Positions 11,856 through 21,890 are shown, numbered from the stretch's first letter. The stretch is 64,000 bases of DNA from Polytrichum commune (GCA_950295325.1 OX485804.1:66502033-66566032); one strand, 5' to 3'. Notes: a model not told the origin generated them from the sequence alone. Translations and numbers: made by a program.

Positions 11856-12695
11856 GTGGAGAGTAAGCATGTAGAGGGCGGAGACGCTATTGTGTTGGCT
11901 AAGGATGCATCCCTTGTTGCGTCAGTGGGGAAAGGAGAATCTCTAGAATCTGTAAGCAAAAACCCCAAGATCATGTCACCAAGCAAAATAGGTGATATTG
12001 GTGGTTCAAACAGTGCGCATGGTGATCAAGTGAGCCCGCCGCTAAGTTTTAGTATGAATTCGATAGCGGAACCCTACAATCAAACCAAACTGTTGATCTT
12101 CAATGTACATGGTACACTTCTGGATACTAGCCTATTGACTCAACCAAATCCAAACTACAACATCCGTGTGACCAAAAAAACTTACACACGTAGGTTTGTG
12201 TTCATGCTATGAATGATGGAGTTCTTGGGCCGGTGTTTTTAAATGTTCAAAATAACATTTTGGGGTACAAAGAGTAGGGAGTATATGGAAGAGGTTCTAC
12301 GAGAGATCCTACAAGTATTCTCACATTTGGAAGGCCATATACCAATTTTCACGTGGTCAGCAAAGGATTGCGAGGTAATTCAAAAGAGTTATGAGGTTTC
12401 ATTGTGGGGAAAACCTTTGACCAAGGTTTGGAAGAAATGGCCATGTTGGGATGCTACCAACACTGTTATCATAGACCACCATGAGCTTATGGTGGATTTC
12501 AACCCACAATCGAATGTGATCATTCTCTCTCCTTTCTATGTTACAAATCTGAAGGATTTATTTAAGGACAAAGATTATTTACAGCAAAACTTATGGCCAG
12601 CTCTTCAAGGCCTCTATGTGCACCAGGACGTTGGAAGTTTTTGGTCCACTTGCAATCTATCCAGAATGCAAGCAGGGGTGTGTGAACTGAATTAA
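11856..12695 (+). pseudogene. Decayed FCP1/NIF-type (HAD) phosphatase-like segment captured by CACTA
   Basis: Two frames together resemble the FCP1-homology (NLI-interacting-factor-like) phosphatase fold. The first ends with LLIFNVHGTLLDT, at the place of the usual DLNGxLLD-type loop, and the Asp nucleophile position reads Asn. A shift near 12205-12215 leads to EFLGRCF, then a TAA codon, then FKITFWGTKSREYMEEVL, matching the family's FLxxCFxxFxVxxWSS block. The later KPLTKVWKKWP and NTVIIDHHE blocks correspond to KPLxxLWxKxP and NTLLxDDS. One frameshift and one nonsense codon break it, and an acidic residue of the second motif is altered. The resemblance is from remembered motifs, not a search; I judge it a captured host-gene fragment, not an active enzyme. 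Confidence 0.6.
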
Positions 12696-13112
12696 TTTTC
12701 GAATAACATGGCAAAGACTATTGTGGAGGCTCTAGGAGGTGAGGGGAGTTATGAACTTGAAGTTCACAATGAACATTGTCCCCCCCCTTCCTCTTAGTTG
12801 GTCCATGACTAATTGAATTTGGATTTTAGTTGCATGTGTAGGTGGTTTCCAGGATGGAATTGCGGGGGAGGGGTGCGAAAACAGGGGAGAGCACATCATG
12901 CAATACAACATTGCCTTCACGCCCAGTTTGTGCAATATATCCCTAAAAAATTTTGGAAGTCATTTAGCGTTCATTTAGCAGTCATTTAGCAGTCTTTAAG
13001 CAATCTATCCCTAAACATTTTTAGAACCGTATAAATGTCGTATGCATTGTTTGATGTGGGTTTTTGAGTCTATTATGGAAGTGACATTGGAAGGCAACGA
13101 AAACATTGGTTA

Positions 13113-13475
13113 GTGCCACATGAAGCCCTGATTGCTGACACATTACTAATTAGATACTTACATTGTATGAGGTATGTCATTGTTTGTTTTGTGGATGATA
13201 TATGGGTGCAGTTCAATGTTGGGCAATCCGTGCATATGATGAGCCCGAAAAACAAGAGACAGAATGTGGCCATTGGTAAAATCAGCGGTGTTGGGGGTGT
13301 GGATAAGTTTCATTTTAAGGTCATTCCGGAGTTTTGCTACAAAGTGGATGTGACCACTGCTTACCTAGGTAACGTGAAACTTACATATCCACCTGAGGAC
13401 GGAGACCAATGGTTAGTGAAAGATGTGGTGGAAGGATGTACACTGTGGAACGAAAGGAACCTGAGAGCAGCATGA
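13113..13475 (+). pseudogene. Plant transposon-associated domain fragment (CACTA ORF-like)
   Basis: A 120-codon frame with VGQSVHMMSPKNKRQNVAIG, GVGGVDKFHFKVIPE, YKVDVTTAYLGNVKLTYPPE and VEGCTLWNERNLR. The pattern (G..V.L.S......VA.G.I.S......G......CY.V.V......N..L..P...........V.G..I.W....L) is that of a domain often found at the C-terminus of plant CACTA-associated proteins. It lies on the same strand as the FCP1-like segment. No catalytic motif is present. Confidence in the exact family is moderate. Confidence 0.5.
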
Positions 13476-14301
13476 TTTTCCCCCCACGAACTTATCAGGG
13501 AGGACATAGAGGGCTTCCGTGTTGTAAACTCTGAACCCACTCATGAACATGCCCACACATTTTATTAGGAACAGAACAATAAATTTGGAATATGTATTCT
13601 TTTTCAAATATGATCCCCACTCACCCATTGAGTCCCCCCCTTTAATGCTTGAATGGTAGTTGCATGCTTGAAAGGTATGGTGAACGCAATTTCCCATTGT
13701 CATTGGCATGCGTTGAATAGCAATTTTGTAGTTGTTGAGGTAGAGTTCGTAGCAGATTTTGTAGTCACTGTCAAGTTGGGATGGATGCTAAATATACATC
13801 AATGACTGTACACCTTTTGCAGTGTAGTCATTGTTAACCATTCAGAGTTGTCTCACAGTCAAAATGGCATGACACAGATCCGTCGTGGCACAATCATGGC
13901 CGCACAGGAAGAAAAAAAATTGTTGCCGTTGTCGAATTCTAGTCATTTATGCATCCACGTAGAGAACTGAGTCATTACAAATGACACATGTACCCCTGAC
14001 ACCTCGGCACACGCATTCAAATGTCCCACTAATGAAAGAGTAAACAAGGCCTCAATGTGTTGACAGATGGCCTAAACCCATGCACATGTCACTAGCATGT
14101 AGTTCTTCAATAGTAACATAATAGTCGTTTAGGATACACATGGCAACCGGCAAATGACTACGCAAGAACTATGTTTATAGACACGTGGCATGATATTAGT
14201 TGCCCACATGTAACGATGACATGGCCAATTGACTCGGAAGCCACGTGTTTGTTGACATGGCGTGAGAGCCAACTCAGGCCGATACCTCACGGGCGTCAGG
14301 C

Positions 14302-14306
14302 CGATA
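14302..14306. repeat. Target-site duplication CGATA (left)
   Basis: CGATA directly before the left LTR matches CGATA directly after the right LTR (21339-21343), the 5-bp duplication expected for Ty3/Gypsy integration. Confidence 0.95.
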
Positions 14307-15281
14307 TGTCGCGCACCTCTCCATGAGGAGTGGCCGAAACACCATGGGCACAAGGGGGACCCCGGAGTGACACCCGGGACTTGTGGCGCCATTGGTGAGA
14401 GGGCCCAAGTGATCCTAGTGTGGGTGAGGGCCCCGGGCGTTGGGAACGCCTCCCACCCACGAAGACTAGGAGGCACAAGGGTAAGGCCATGAGCTATGCG
14501 TAGCTCATGGCGTGGTGATTCTAGAAAGCTCAAGAACACCTCAATCGGAGGTGTGAGCTAGGAGTTATGGCCATTTGAGTGGGGCGCTGTCCCGGGACAG
14601 CGCCCTGGTACAGCAGTGCCTGGGAGTGATTCCCGGGACTGCCAAGGTTCAAACAGGCATAACGTCCTCAATACTTGTCCGAATGGGGCAAGTGAGGAGT
14701 CCATCGGCATCTACGTGAAGCGTAGATGAAGATGGAGTGGTTGGTTGTTATGATCAGACATCATACAAGGAAGTTATGATGGTCTGAAGCTGCTGGGGGG
14801 GTTCTAGGCCCAGCAGCTAAAGGAAAATGTCCACTTGGCCCCAACTCTTGGTAGAGAGACAAGAGGTTGGTTGACGGTGGGGTAGGGGCCCCGCGTGAAG
14901 TCCGAGAGGCTTATATGGGTGAGGTGGTGTGGCCTCACCCACCCGAGGCCGAACGGCACGGCCTCCATGGGCTTTGGCCCATTGTGAGGCCATAGTTGCC
15001 TAGTATGGTTCGGGTTGTTGTAGTGTTGCTCCGGCAACGCGATGATCAACATAGGATTGGACTTCCATGGATGGAAGTCCACATCCAAGAAATGAGTTAC
15101 CGATTAAGGGGTGAGTCCCGAAAGCAAAGTAGGAGGGTTGGTTCCCTCCTATGAACTATTGGTCCGGGGTTAGAGGAGCTAACCATTAGCATGGCGGAAT
15201 GCGAATGGTTAGCGCTCGTAACCTTTGCTAGAATTGAAAATTGGCAAGATGGTCAAGGGGGGGCTAGCAAGGGTTGCGACA
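14307..15281 (+). repeat. 5' LTR (975 bp)
   Basis: TGTCGCG...GCGACA. A TATA-like CTTATATGGG lies near 14909. It is unusually rich in perfect short inverted repeats: 14487-14510, 14582-14605, 14708-14728, 14788-14818, 15059-15080 and 15178-15213. The open frames found on both strands of the LTR occur identically in the 3' copy and are not gene products I can support. Confidence 0.97.
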
Positions 15282-15283
15282 CG

Positions 15284-15302
15284 TGGTATCAGAGCAGGGT
15301 TC
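15284..15302 (+). promoter_or_regulatory. Primer-binding site, tRNA-iMet
   Basis: TGGTATCAGAGC starts two bases after the LTR end, followed by AGGGTT. It is complementary to the 3' end of plant initiator methionine tRNA, the usual primer for Ty3/Gypsy elements. Confidence 0.93.
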
Positions 15303-16798
15303 CAAGTTTTGAGCTCTCACTTTGAGGGAAACATGGGTATCAAAAATGCGGGTTATGATGGTGAGCCCGGGGTTTCCAAAAGGTTGTGAGGCTCAAATTG
15401 GAACAAGGATCATGTGCAAGTGGAATTTGACCATACCATTGGTTCTAATGACAATGGTGGGCATGAGGGTGGATTTGGTAAGGAAAATGGAGGAGTGCTT
15501 TGAAAAGGGCTCCCTCAAACCTCAAAAAAACATTTGGGGCCTAGAATACCGAAAGGACCCAAAACCTTGGAGGGCATTAATGTTGGATTGAAATTCCAAT
15601 TCGAAATGCTTGGAAGGTATGGATGTTGAAATGAACTTGGTGCTAATGAGGCACCCGGGGCCTCTTAAGGCCTATGTGCGCTATTCAAACGCACAAATGA
15701 AGGATACACCTAAAACGGACGAGCTTTCTAAGAAATGCATCGTTTTAGGTGGGGTTTTAAAAGCGGGTGGTGGATGCCTTGTTTAAGTCCCCAAGGCTTC
15801 TTGAGGACATGGTGGGGATCATCAAGTTTGCAAGATCATTGAATCCGATGGTCCCGAAGAAAAGTTTGGTGGCGCATCACCACAAGTGGCTTTAGCCAAA
15901 GTTGGTCCCAAAGAAATGAGTGCAAATTGTTTGGTTCATTTTACTTAGGCAAAATATGTTGGTGCCGCTAACAGAATGTTGAAAGGTGGCTTTATGCTTC
16001 CAAGGCATATCATACTCATGCCGCGGACGGAATGTTGGAAGGTGGGTTTGTCCTACCAAGGCAATTCATGTTCGTGCCGCATACGGAGTGTGGGAAGGTG
16101 GCTTTGTGCTATCAAGGGAAAACATGTTTGTTTTGTGGACAAATTATTGGAAATTGCTTTTGTGGCACTAAACCAATTCGTCCTTCGGACGAAATGTTAA
16201 AAGTTGGCTTTGCGGACCGAGCCAAAACATATTGTTGCGGTGGACAGAGAATTAGATGGTGGCTTTGTGGCCAAGGCTAGTAGCCTTAAGCCAAGGCCAA
16301 GTCATGTATACCTTGAGGCTCAAATGAATGGGAGACATGTCTCATGAGTTGTCAAAGAGGCAACGGACTCTTTCATGAGCCGAAAGCTCACAAGGGGGTT
16401 GGGGCTCGCGGACGGGTAGAGCCGGCAAGCCCACCAAAGTACGGTTTGCAAAGGGCGAACCGCATGAAGCAAAGCAGGCGGCGATGCATGTAACCTTTTG
16501 ATGTGGGACATTAGATTTTTGTCAACATTTCACTCTATGTGAAATAAATGAGGTGCATGTCATTGGAAAGGTCACCTTCTTTGAAACTCACATGAGAGAT
16601 GTGAGGTGCAAGCCGGTAAGCTTGCGGTGCATTATGATGTGTCATAATGGCAAAGAATTGAAGTTCAAATTGACAAGGACTCCTATGGTAGGAGGACCTA
16701 AGTTGAATTTGCTCTTAATGGACCAAATGCAAAATGGAAAACATAATGGTTGGAGTTCAATTGGAGCAACTCCAAAGAACTTATGGGGAGGCTAGGAA
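15303..16798 (+). pseudogene. Degenerate gag/protease region
   Basis: The position between primer-binding site and RT is where gag and protease belong. Only short frames remain (for example 15322-15591 and 16553-16795) and I cannot recognise a capsid domain, a CCHC knuckle or the D-T/S-G protease triad. The middle is occupied by a tandem array of about 56-bp units. The region is probably decayed or rearranged gag. Confidence 0.45.
15963..16290 (+). repeat. Tandem array of about 56-bp units in the gag region
   Basis: Successive units share a GGAATGTTGGAAGGTGGCTT-like phrase followed by TGT/TGC and CCAAGGCA: clear at 15963, 16020 and 16076, then weaker at about 16138, 16190 and 16240. Each unit re-encodes a Cys/Gly-rich stretch in one frame or another, with stops. 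I infer replication slippage or reverse-transcriptase template switching. Confidence 0.7.
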
Positions 16799-17130
16799 AG
16801 ATGGGCCTCCCCTAAACCGTTTGGTGGGATGTTGGTGAGATACAAGGATGTATTCACCAATGTGTTGCCCAAAAAGTTACCGCCAAGGAGTGAAAAATAA
16901 CTTTGCTCAACGAGAGATTGAGTTCTTGAGGTATGTGGTGACAAAGGAAGTTGGTGGACGAACATGAAGAATGTCAAGGCAATCCAAGAAAAAAATTGGC
17001 CCTTGACTCAAGAAAAGGGCTTAGGTCATTTGTTGGCCTAACCAACTACTACCACCACTTCATTCATGGTTTTTCTAAGGTTGCTAGAACCTTAGTCAAC
17101 ATGTTGGAAAAAATGGCTATCCCAAGAGTG
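16799..17130 (+). pseudogene. Reverse transcriptase remnant with the catalytic core deleted
   Basis: The RT leader YKDVFTNVLPKKLPPRSE (near 16838-16890) is followed almost at once by EIEFLRYVVTKE (near 16915-16950), normally near the end of the RT domain, then KNVKAIQE and the connection phrase FVGLTNYYHHF (near 17028-17060). About 200 residues that should lie between, including the YxDD-type active site, are absent. The pieces lie in different frames with stops. The element therefore cannot supply its own reverse transcriptase. Confidence 0.85.
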
Positions 17131-17775
17131 AGATGAGCCTTGTCACCAAGCCTTTTGGGAGCTCAAGAAAAAGTTCTCTTCACAAGATGTGGTTAAGTTT
17201 CGGGTTTTCATGAGCATGTTGAGGTGCACATGAAGGCAAAGGACTTTACCATTGACGGATGTTGATCCGAGATGGATGCCCATTGCATATGAGAGCATTA
17301 AGCTTAATGGTTGTCGAACCTAGTGCGATTTGTGAAAGAAAGGGCTATCCCAAGAGTGGGATGAGCCTTGTCCCCAAGTCTTTGGGGAGCTTAATACAAA
17401 GTTGTCTTTACCACCTGTGTTCAAGTTCGCGGAGCTTGAAAAACCTTTTGAGGTGCATACGGGGGGCGAGGACTTTACCATTGGCGGATGTTGATGCAAG
17501 ATGGATGGCCATTGCATACGAGAGCATGAAGCTCGATGGTTCGACTTGTGGAAGAAATGGCTATCCCAAGAGTGGGATGATGTTTGTCACGAGTCTTTGG
17601 GGAGCTTAAGACCAAGTTCTCTTCGCCGCCCGTGCTCAAGTTCACGGAGCTTGACAAACCTTTTGAGGTGCATATGGGGGTGAATGATTTTGCCAATGGT
17701 GGATTATGTGTAAGATGGATGGCCATTGCATCTGCGAGCATGTAGCTCGATGGTTGTCAAAGAAGACAACCAACT
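17115..17775 (+). repeat. Triplicated RT-RNase H junction (three tandem units of about 216-228 bp)
   Basis: Units begin at 17115, 17343 and 17559 with GGCTATCCCAAGAGTG(A/G)GATG. Each encodes the same RNase H start block: the region of ELKTKFSSPPVLKF, then DKPFEVH, then DFA(I/N)GG and IA(Y/S)ES/AS. A normal chromovirus has this once. The units differ at many positions, so the triplication is older than the current insertion. The first Asp of the RNase H site reads Gly or Val in the units I could follow. Confidence 0.85.
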
Positions 17776-18093
17776 CATGACAAAGAACTTCTTTGCGTAG
17801 TGTATTGCTTGAAGATGTGGCGACACTAGTTGGGGTCGCACAAAGTAAAGGTCTACAAGGACAATGTGTCCTAAAAGTATTTTGACATACAAGCGCAAGT
17901 GAGCGCCAAGTCATTGCGTTGGCATGATAGCTTGGCGCTTATGAAGGTGGATCTAATTTACAAACCGGACCGTGGAAATGTGGTGCCGGATGCGCTAAGT
18001 AGACGGGAAGAGTTCCAAGCAATGAGAACCATCCAAACCTTGTGGCTAATGTGTGCCGGCGAAGGAAACTTGTGATGCAAAATACGGGAGGGG
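17776..18093 (+). pseudogene. RNase H remainder and tether, broken
   Basis: Continues the third unit: THDKELL(C/A)VVYCLKMWRH, a TAG where Tyr-Leu is expected, then SHKVKVYKDNV, normally with Asp in KTDN. Then SLRWHDSLAL and YKPDRGNVVPDALSRR, the usual end of the RNase H/tether region (PDALSR). In-frame stops and a changed catalytic Asp show loss of function. Confidence 0.7.
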
Positions 18094-19111
18094 TAAATTA
18101 ACTACCCCAAAGCACAAAAGCTTTTAGGTGAGCTTAAAGAGGTTAAGTTGGTGGACGGATTGTTCAAGTGCAAGCAAAGTTGGGTGTATGTGCCACAAGG
18201 CAAGTTGAGGCTATCAGTTTTGAAGGAGGAATGTGATAGTACTATTGCCGGCCATAGAGGAGAAAAAGAAAACCACCATAAAATGGTGTCAAAGAGGTAC
18301 CGTTGGTGGTGCATAAAGGAGGATATAGCCCACTTTGTGAAGGCGTGAATAAAGTGCCAAGTGAACCGAGCCTCTTACCAAAAGCAAGGCGGTTTCTTGC
18401 AACCGTTGCCTATCCCGTCGGCGCCATGGCATAGTATGTGCATGGACTTGATCACAAGTTTGCCGCCGGAGTCACATGGGTATCATGCCATCTTGTTGAT
18501 GGTAGAGTGGTTTGCCAAGTTGGCACACATGGTGCTGATTGTGGGAACCGCCACCGCGTTGGAGACCGCATAGCCTTTCTCAAAGGATGGTTGAGGCACC
18601 ACGGGTTGCCAAGAGTGATTGTGTGGGATCAAGATCCAAAGTTCACAAGTGCATTTTCAATGCATTTCTCTAAGGAGGTCGGAATGAAACTAAGGTATAG
18701 CATGACCTTGCATTCCCATATGGATGGGGAAGCGGAGCGTGTGAATGGAGTCTTGAAGCAATACTTGAGGAACTTGGTGGGGGCGGACCAAGGAGATTGG
18801 GCGGACTATGTGGGTCGAGCAGAGTGTAATTGCAATGTAGCCACGCACTTGGCTACCAAGGGGTGGTCTTTGGTGGTGGCTTATGGAGTGGATGCGCTCC
18901 AACCTATTAACCTAGCTCTCGAGGGGGCACATTCAACACTAGAGTTCAACCAAGATGATGAGGACTTGGCCAAGAAGCGTGAACAAGTCTTGGAGATGAC
19001 CAAGTTGTTGGTGGAGAAAGCCCGAAGGTGCTACGGAGTGCTAGTAAATGCCGGAAGACGCGAAGTGGAGAATGAGGTGGGCCAAAAGGTGTTGTTGAAT
19101 GTGAACAACTT
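18094..19111 (+). pseudogene. Integrase (zinc finger and DDE core), disrupted
   Basis: The HHCC zinc finger is recognisable from GHRGEKENHHKM to IKCQVNRA. A TGA stands where the first Cys of the CxxC pair is expected (TGC in intact relatives), so zinc binding is lost by one base. The core follows with MDLITSLPPESHGYHAILLM (first Asp), then a frame change near 18560-18575, then GLPRVIVWDQDPKFTSAF (second Asp) and GEAERVNGVLKQYL (Glu). All three catalytic residues survive but cannot be translated as one protein. The longest intact frame is 18438-19118, 226 codons. Confidence 0.88.
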
Positions 19112-19549
19112 CACTTAGCCGGAAGGCCTCGCTCCAAAAGTTCATGTCCAAAATTGGAGCTTCGTTTTCCAATGTGGAACAAGTGTTCAAGGACATGTAT
19201 AAGTTGGAATTACCGCCGGACATCAAAGTGCATCCGACATTTCATGTCTCATTACGAAAGTCATTTAAGGACGACACCTTGTGGCCCGATCACAAGCAAG
19301 TGATTAGGCCACGTCCCGACCTTGTGGAGGTCATTTGGAACATGAGGTAAGAGGACATCCTCAAGTGTAGGAAGCCCAAGTGAAAATGAAAGAAAATGTA
19401 CAAAGGAGTACTTGGTGAAATGGTTAGGATACCATGAGAAAGAAGCCGTTTGGGTAGCGGCAAGAGACATGATGAACGCCAAGGAATTGGTAAAGCACTT
19501 TGAAGAAACTAAGGCTAGACATTCCAATAAAATGAAGCGTAGGCATTGA
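19112..19549 (+). pseudogene. Integrase C-terminus (GPY/F-like) and chromodomain
   Basis: YKLELPPDIKVHPTFHVSL near 19200-19255 is the conserved end of the GPY/F module. After a stop near 19350, EYLVKWLGYHEKEAVW near 19406-19455 is a clear chromodomain core (normally YLVKWKGYPEEEATWE). The frame ends with a basic tail and TGA at 19547-19549. In chromoviruses this domain guides integration toward particular chromatin marks. Here it is separated from integrase by stops. Confidence 0.88.
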
Positions 19550-20363
19550 TGAGGACATCAATCTCCTTTAGTGGGGGAGAGACTCTAGTAGCACACTTAG
19601 CTTCGAGGCTAATTGCTCCACAACATGAACTTGTTCTTTGGCTTGAGGGAATAAAGTCCAAACTTTAGTGGTGCAAAGAGAAAAGTACGAGATGAGGTCC
19701 TAGTCTTGTACTTGTGCTTGGTTAGTGGAAGAGGGAGAATAGATATGCCAAACTAGGTTGGGTAAGCCGAGTAATTGGGGGCCATGGCTTGGAGGGGCCT
19801 TGGATAAAACCAAGAAACTTCTTAGCCGTGGCCTTGTCCGGGCGGGGACAAGGTGATGGCGCGTGCTCATAAAAGTGCTACCCGCGAGCTAACGAGAGTT
19901 GGCGCATGGGAGTCATGAACCCATGTCTCGAAAGAGCAAAGTGGGAACCGAGTCGGGCGGGACTTGGCATCACCCCCGTGCGATCGAGGCGTGGCTTAAC
20001 AATGGAAAGCCATCTCGGAGTTGCAACCGAGACAACTTGGTGGAAGCGTTGAGGTCTCGCCTAGATGTGTCATGTTAGGCTAGTGGAGCCTAACGGGGGA
20101 GGCCCCAAAGGAGGGGCAACCCAAGTGAGTCCCAAAGTAGGTGGGTCTAGTGTAGGTTAGGTCCTTGGAAGAGAGATCCAAGGTCGCTAACGGACCACCT
20201 AGGAACGACACCTTTGGGACTATGCCAAATTTGAAGATGCATTGTGGGGGTCGCGCCCTAAGGTAAACACAATGCCGCACCATAGAGGATGGCAACTTGA
20301 GAATTGGTGTGCCGACTACGAGTATAGTCGATGAGGGCATCGACTCCGTTTGGTGGGGGTGAG
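19550..20363 (+). other. 3' non-coding region with two polypurine tracts
   Basis: Directly after the chromodomain stop is TTTAGTGGGGGAGA (19569-19582), a tract of the kind that normally abuts the 3' LTR in chromoviruses. The LTR does not start there. About 780 bp of GC-richer, non-coding sequence intervenes, and a second tract, TGGTGGGGGTGAG (20351-20363), immediately precedes the 3' LTR and is the functional candidate. Confidence 0.75.
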
Positions 20364-21338
20364 TGTCGCGCACCTCTCCATGAGGAGTGGCCGAAACACC
20401 ATGGGCACAAGGGGGACCCCGGAGTGACACCCGGGACTTGTGGCGCCATTGGTGAGAGGGCCCAAGTGATCCTAGTGTGGGTGAGGGCCCCGGGCGTTGG
20501 GAACGCCTCCCACCCACGAAGACTAGGAGGCACAAGGGTAAGGCCATGAGCTATGCGTAGCTCATGGCGTGGTGATTCTAGAAAGCTCAAGAACACCTCA
20601 ATCGGAGGTGTGAGCTAGGAGTTATGGCCATTTGAGTGGGGCGCTGTCCCGGGACAGCGCCCTGGTACAGCAGTGCCTGGGAGTGATTCCCGGGACTGCC
20701 AAGGTTCAAACAGGCATAACGTCCTCAATACTTGTCCGAATGGGGCAAGTGAGGAGTCCATCGGCATCTACGTGAAGCGTAGATGAAGATGGAGTGGTTG
20801 GTTGTTATGATCAGACATCATACAAGGAAGTTATGATGGTCTGAAGCTGCTGGGGGGGTTCTAGGCCCAGCAGCTAAAGGAAAATGTCCACTTGGCCCCA
20901 ACTCTTGGTAGAGAGACAAGAGGTTGGTTGACGGTGGGGTAGGGGCCCCGCGTGAAGTCCGAGAGGCTTATATGGGTGAGGTGGTGTGGCCTCACCCACC
21001 CGAGGCCGAACGGCACGGCCTCCATGGGCTTTGGCCCATTGTGAGGCCATAGTTGCCTAGTATGGTTCGGGTTGTTGTAGTGTTGCTCCGGCAACGCGAT
21101 GATCAACATAGGATTGGACTTCCATGGATGGAAGTCCACATCCAAGAAATGAGTTACCGATTAAGGGGTGAGTCCCGAAAGCAAAGTAGGAGGGTTGGTT
21201 CCCTCCTATGAACTATTGGTCCGGGGTTAGAGGAGCTAACCATTAGCATGGCGGAATGCGAATGGTTAGCGCTCGTAACCTTTGCTAGAATTGAAAATTG
21301 GCAAGATGGTCAAGGGGGGGCTAGCAAGGGTTGCGACA
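20364..21338 (+). repeat. 3' LTR (975 bp)
   Basis: Same length as the 5' LTR at an offset of 6057 bases, with no mismatch found on base-by-base reading. It ends GCGACA followed by the right CGATA duplication at 21339-21343. Confidence 0.97.
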
Positions 21339-21343
21339 CGATA

Positions 21344-21677
21344 CCTCCTGCAGGCTAGGGTTCCGGGTTTTAAATAGGTGTCAGGCTTGCACACCTGGCA
21401 CGACGTCACCATACGAGGGGGCTGGCAGCCCCGGCCTTACATAAGCTTCCCGGAAATGAGCGACGTGAGGGCGGAGGGAGGCGAGTCGGGGCAGGTGGGC
21501 CTCATGCCGAGGTGGCACCGGCTGCCTGCACTACCAGGCAGTTTCCCCTGGTAGGCGGTACCTGCCACGCGGGACTGCCAGGCTGGTGCCGCTCGGCAGT
21601 GTGGTTGCTAGGCCCCGAGAGCGACCAATGGGCAGGCCCAGGTCAAGCTGCATGCCCCTGGTATGGTTGCGCCCTCA
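21344..21677 (+). other. GC-rich CACTA right arm
   Basis: This is the continuation of CACTA sequence after the retrotransposon. It is GC-rich with short inverted and direct repeats (GCCTGC, CCAGGCAG, CTGCCAGG). No coding exon recognised. It probably belongs to the structured subterminal zone. Confidence 0.5.
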
Positions 21678-21890
21678 GATGATGACCTGGAGGTAAGGTC
21701 GTGGCGTGGATGCCATGTCAGATTATGACCTGGATGTGAGGTCATGGCGTGGATGCCACGTCAGATGATGACCTGGAGGTAAGGTCGTGGCGTGGATGCC
21801 ATGTCAGATTATGACCTGGATGTGAGGTCATGGCGTGGATGCCACGTCAGATGATGACCTGGATGTGAGGTCGTGTCGTGGATGCCACAT
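21678..21890 (+). repeat. 43-bp minisatellite, five units
   Basis: Units start at 21678, 21721, 21764, 21807 and 21850, each of the form GATnATGACCTGGA(G/T)GT(A/G)AGGTC.TGGCGTGGATGCCA(T/C)GTCA. Units 1 and 3 match each other and 2 and 4 match each other, so the array grew by duplicating an 86-bp dimer. It lies in the subterminal zone of the CACTA element, where transposase-binding repeats usually sit. Confidence 0.9.

Larger units (their letters stand above)
14307..21338 (+). mobile_element. Ty3/Gypsy chromovirus LTR retrotransposon, defective but recently inserted
   Basis: Complete structure: 975-bp LTRs beginning TGTCGCGC and ending GCGACA, a CGATA duplication, an initiator-Met tRNA primer-binding site, pol remnants in the order RT - RNase H - integrase - chromodomain, and a purine tract before the 3' LTR. 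I compared the two LTRs by eye and found no difference. The 5.08-kb interior cannot encode functional proteins: most of RT is deleted, part of RNase H is present three times, and integrase carries a stop and a frameshift. The C-terminal chromodomain places it among chromoviruses (Tekay/Del/Reina group). It was most likely mobilised by a related autonomous copy. Confidence 0.95.

Noticed and set aside
11305..11986. Long minus-strand frames opposite the CACTA ORF
   Set aside because: Mirror frames of a GC-rich, Gly/Val-coding segment; the plus strand connects in order with the other CACTA domains.
14129..14539. Open frames of 64-136 codons on both strands over the LTRs (also 20080-20596, 14804-15088, 20861-21145)
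   Set aside because: They repeat in both LTRs because the LTRs match, overlap on opposite strands, and follow the GC-rich palindromes; no homology or start context supports a protein.
21678..21890. CRISPR array
   Set aside because: Units are contiguous with no unique spacers, and the context is a plant transposon.
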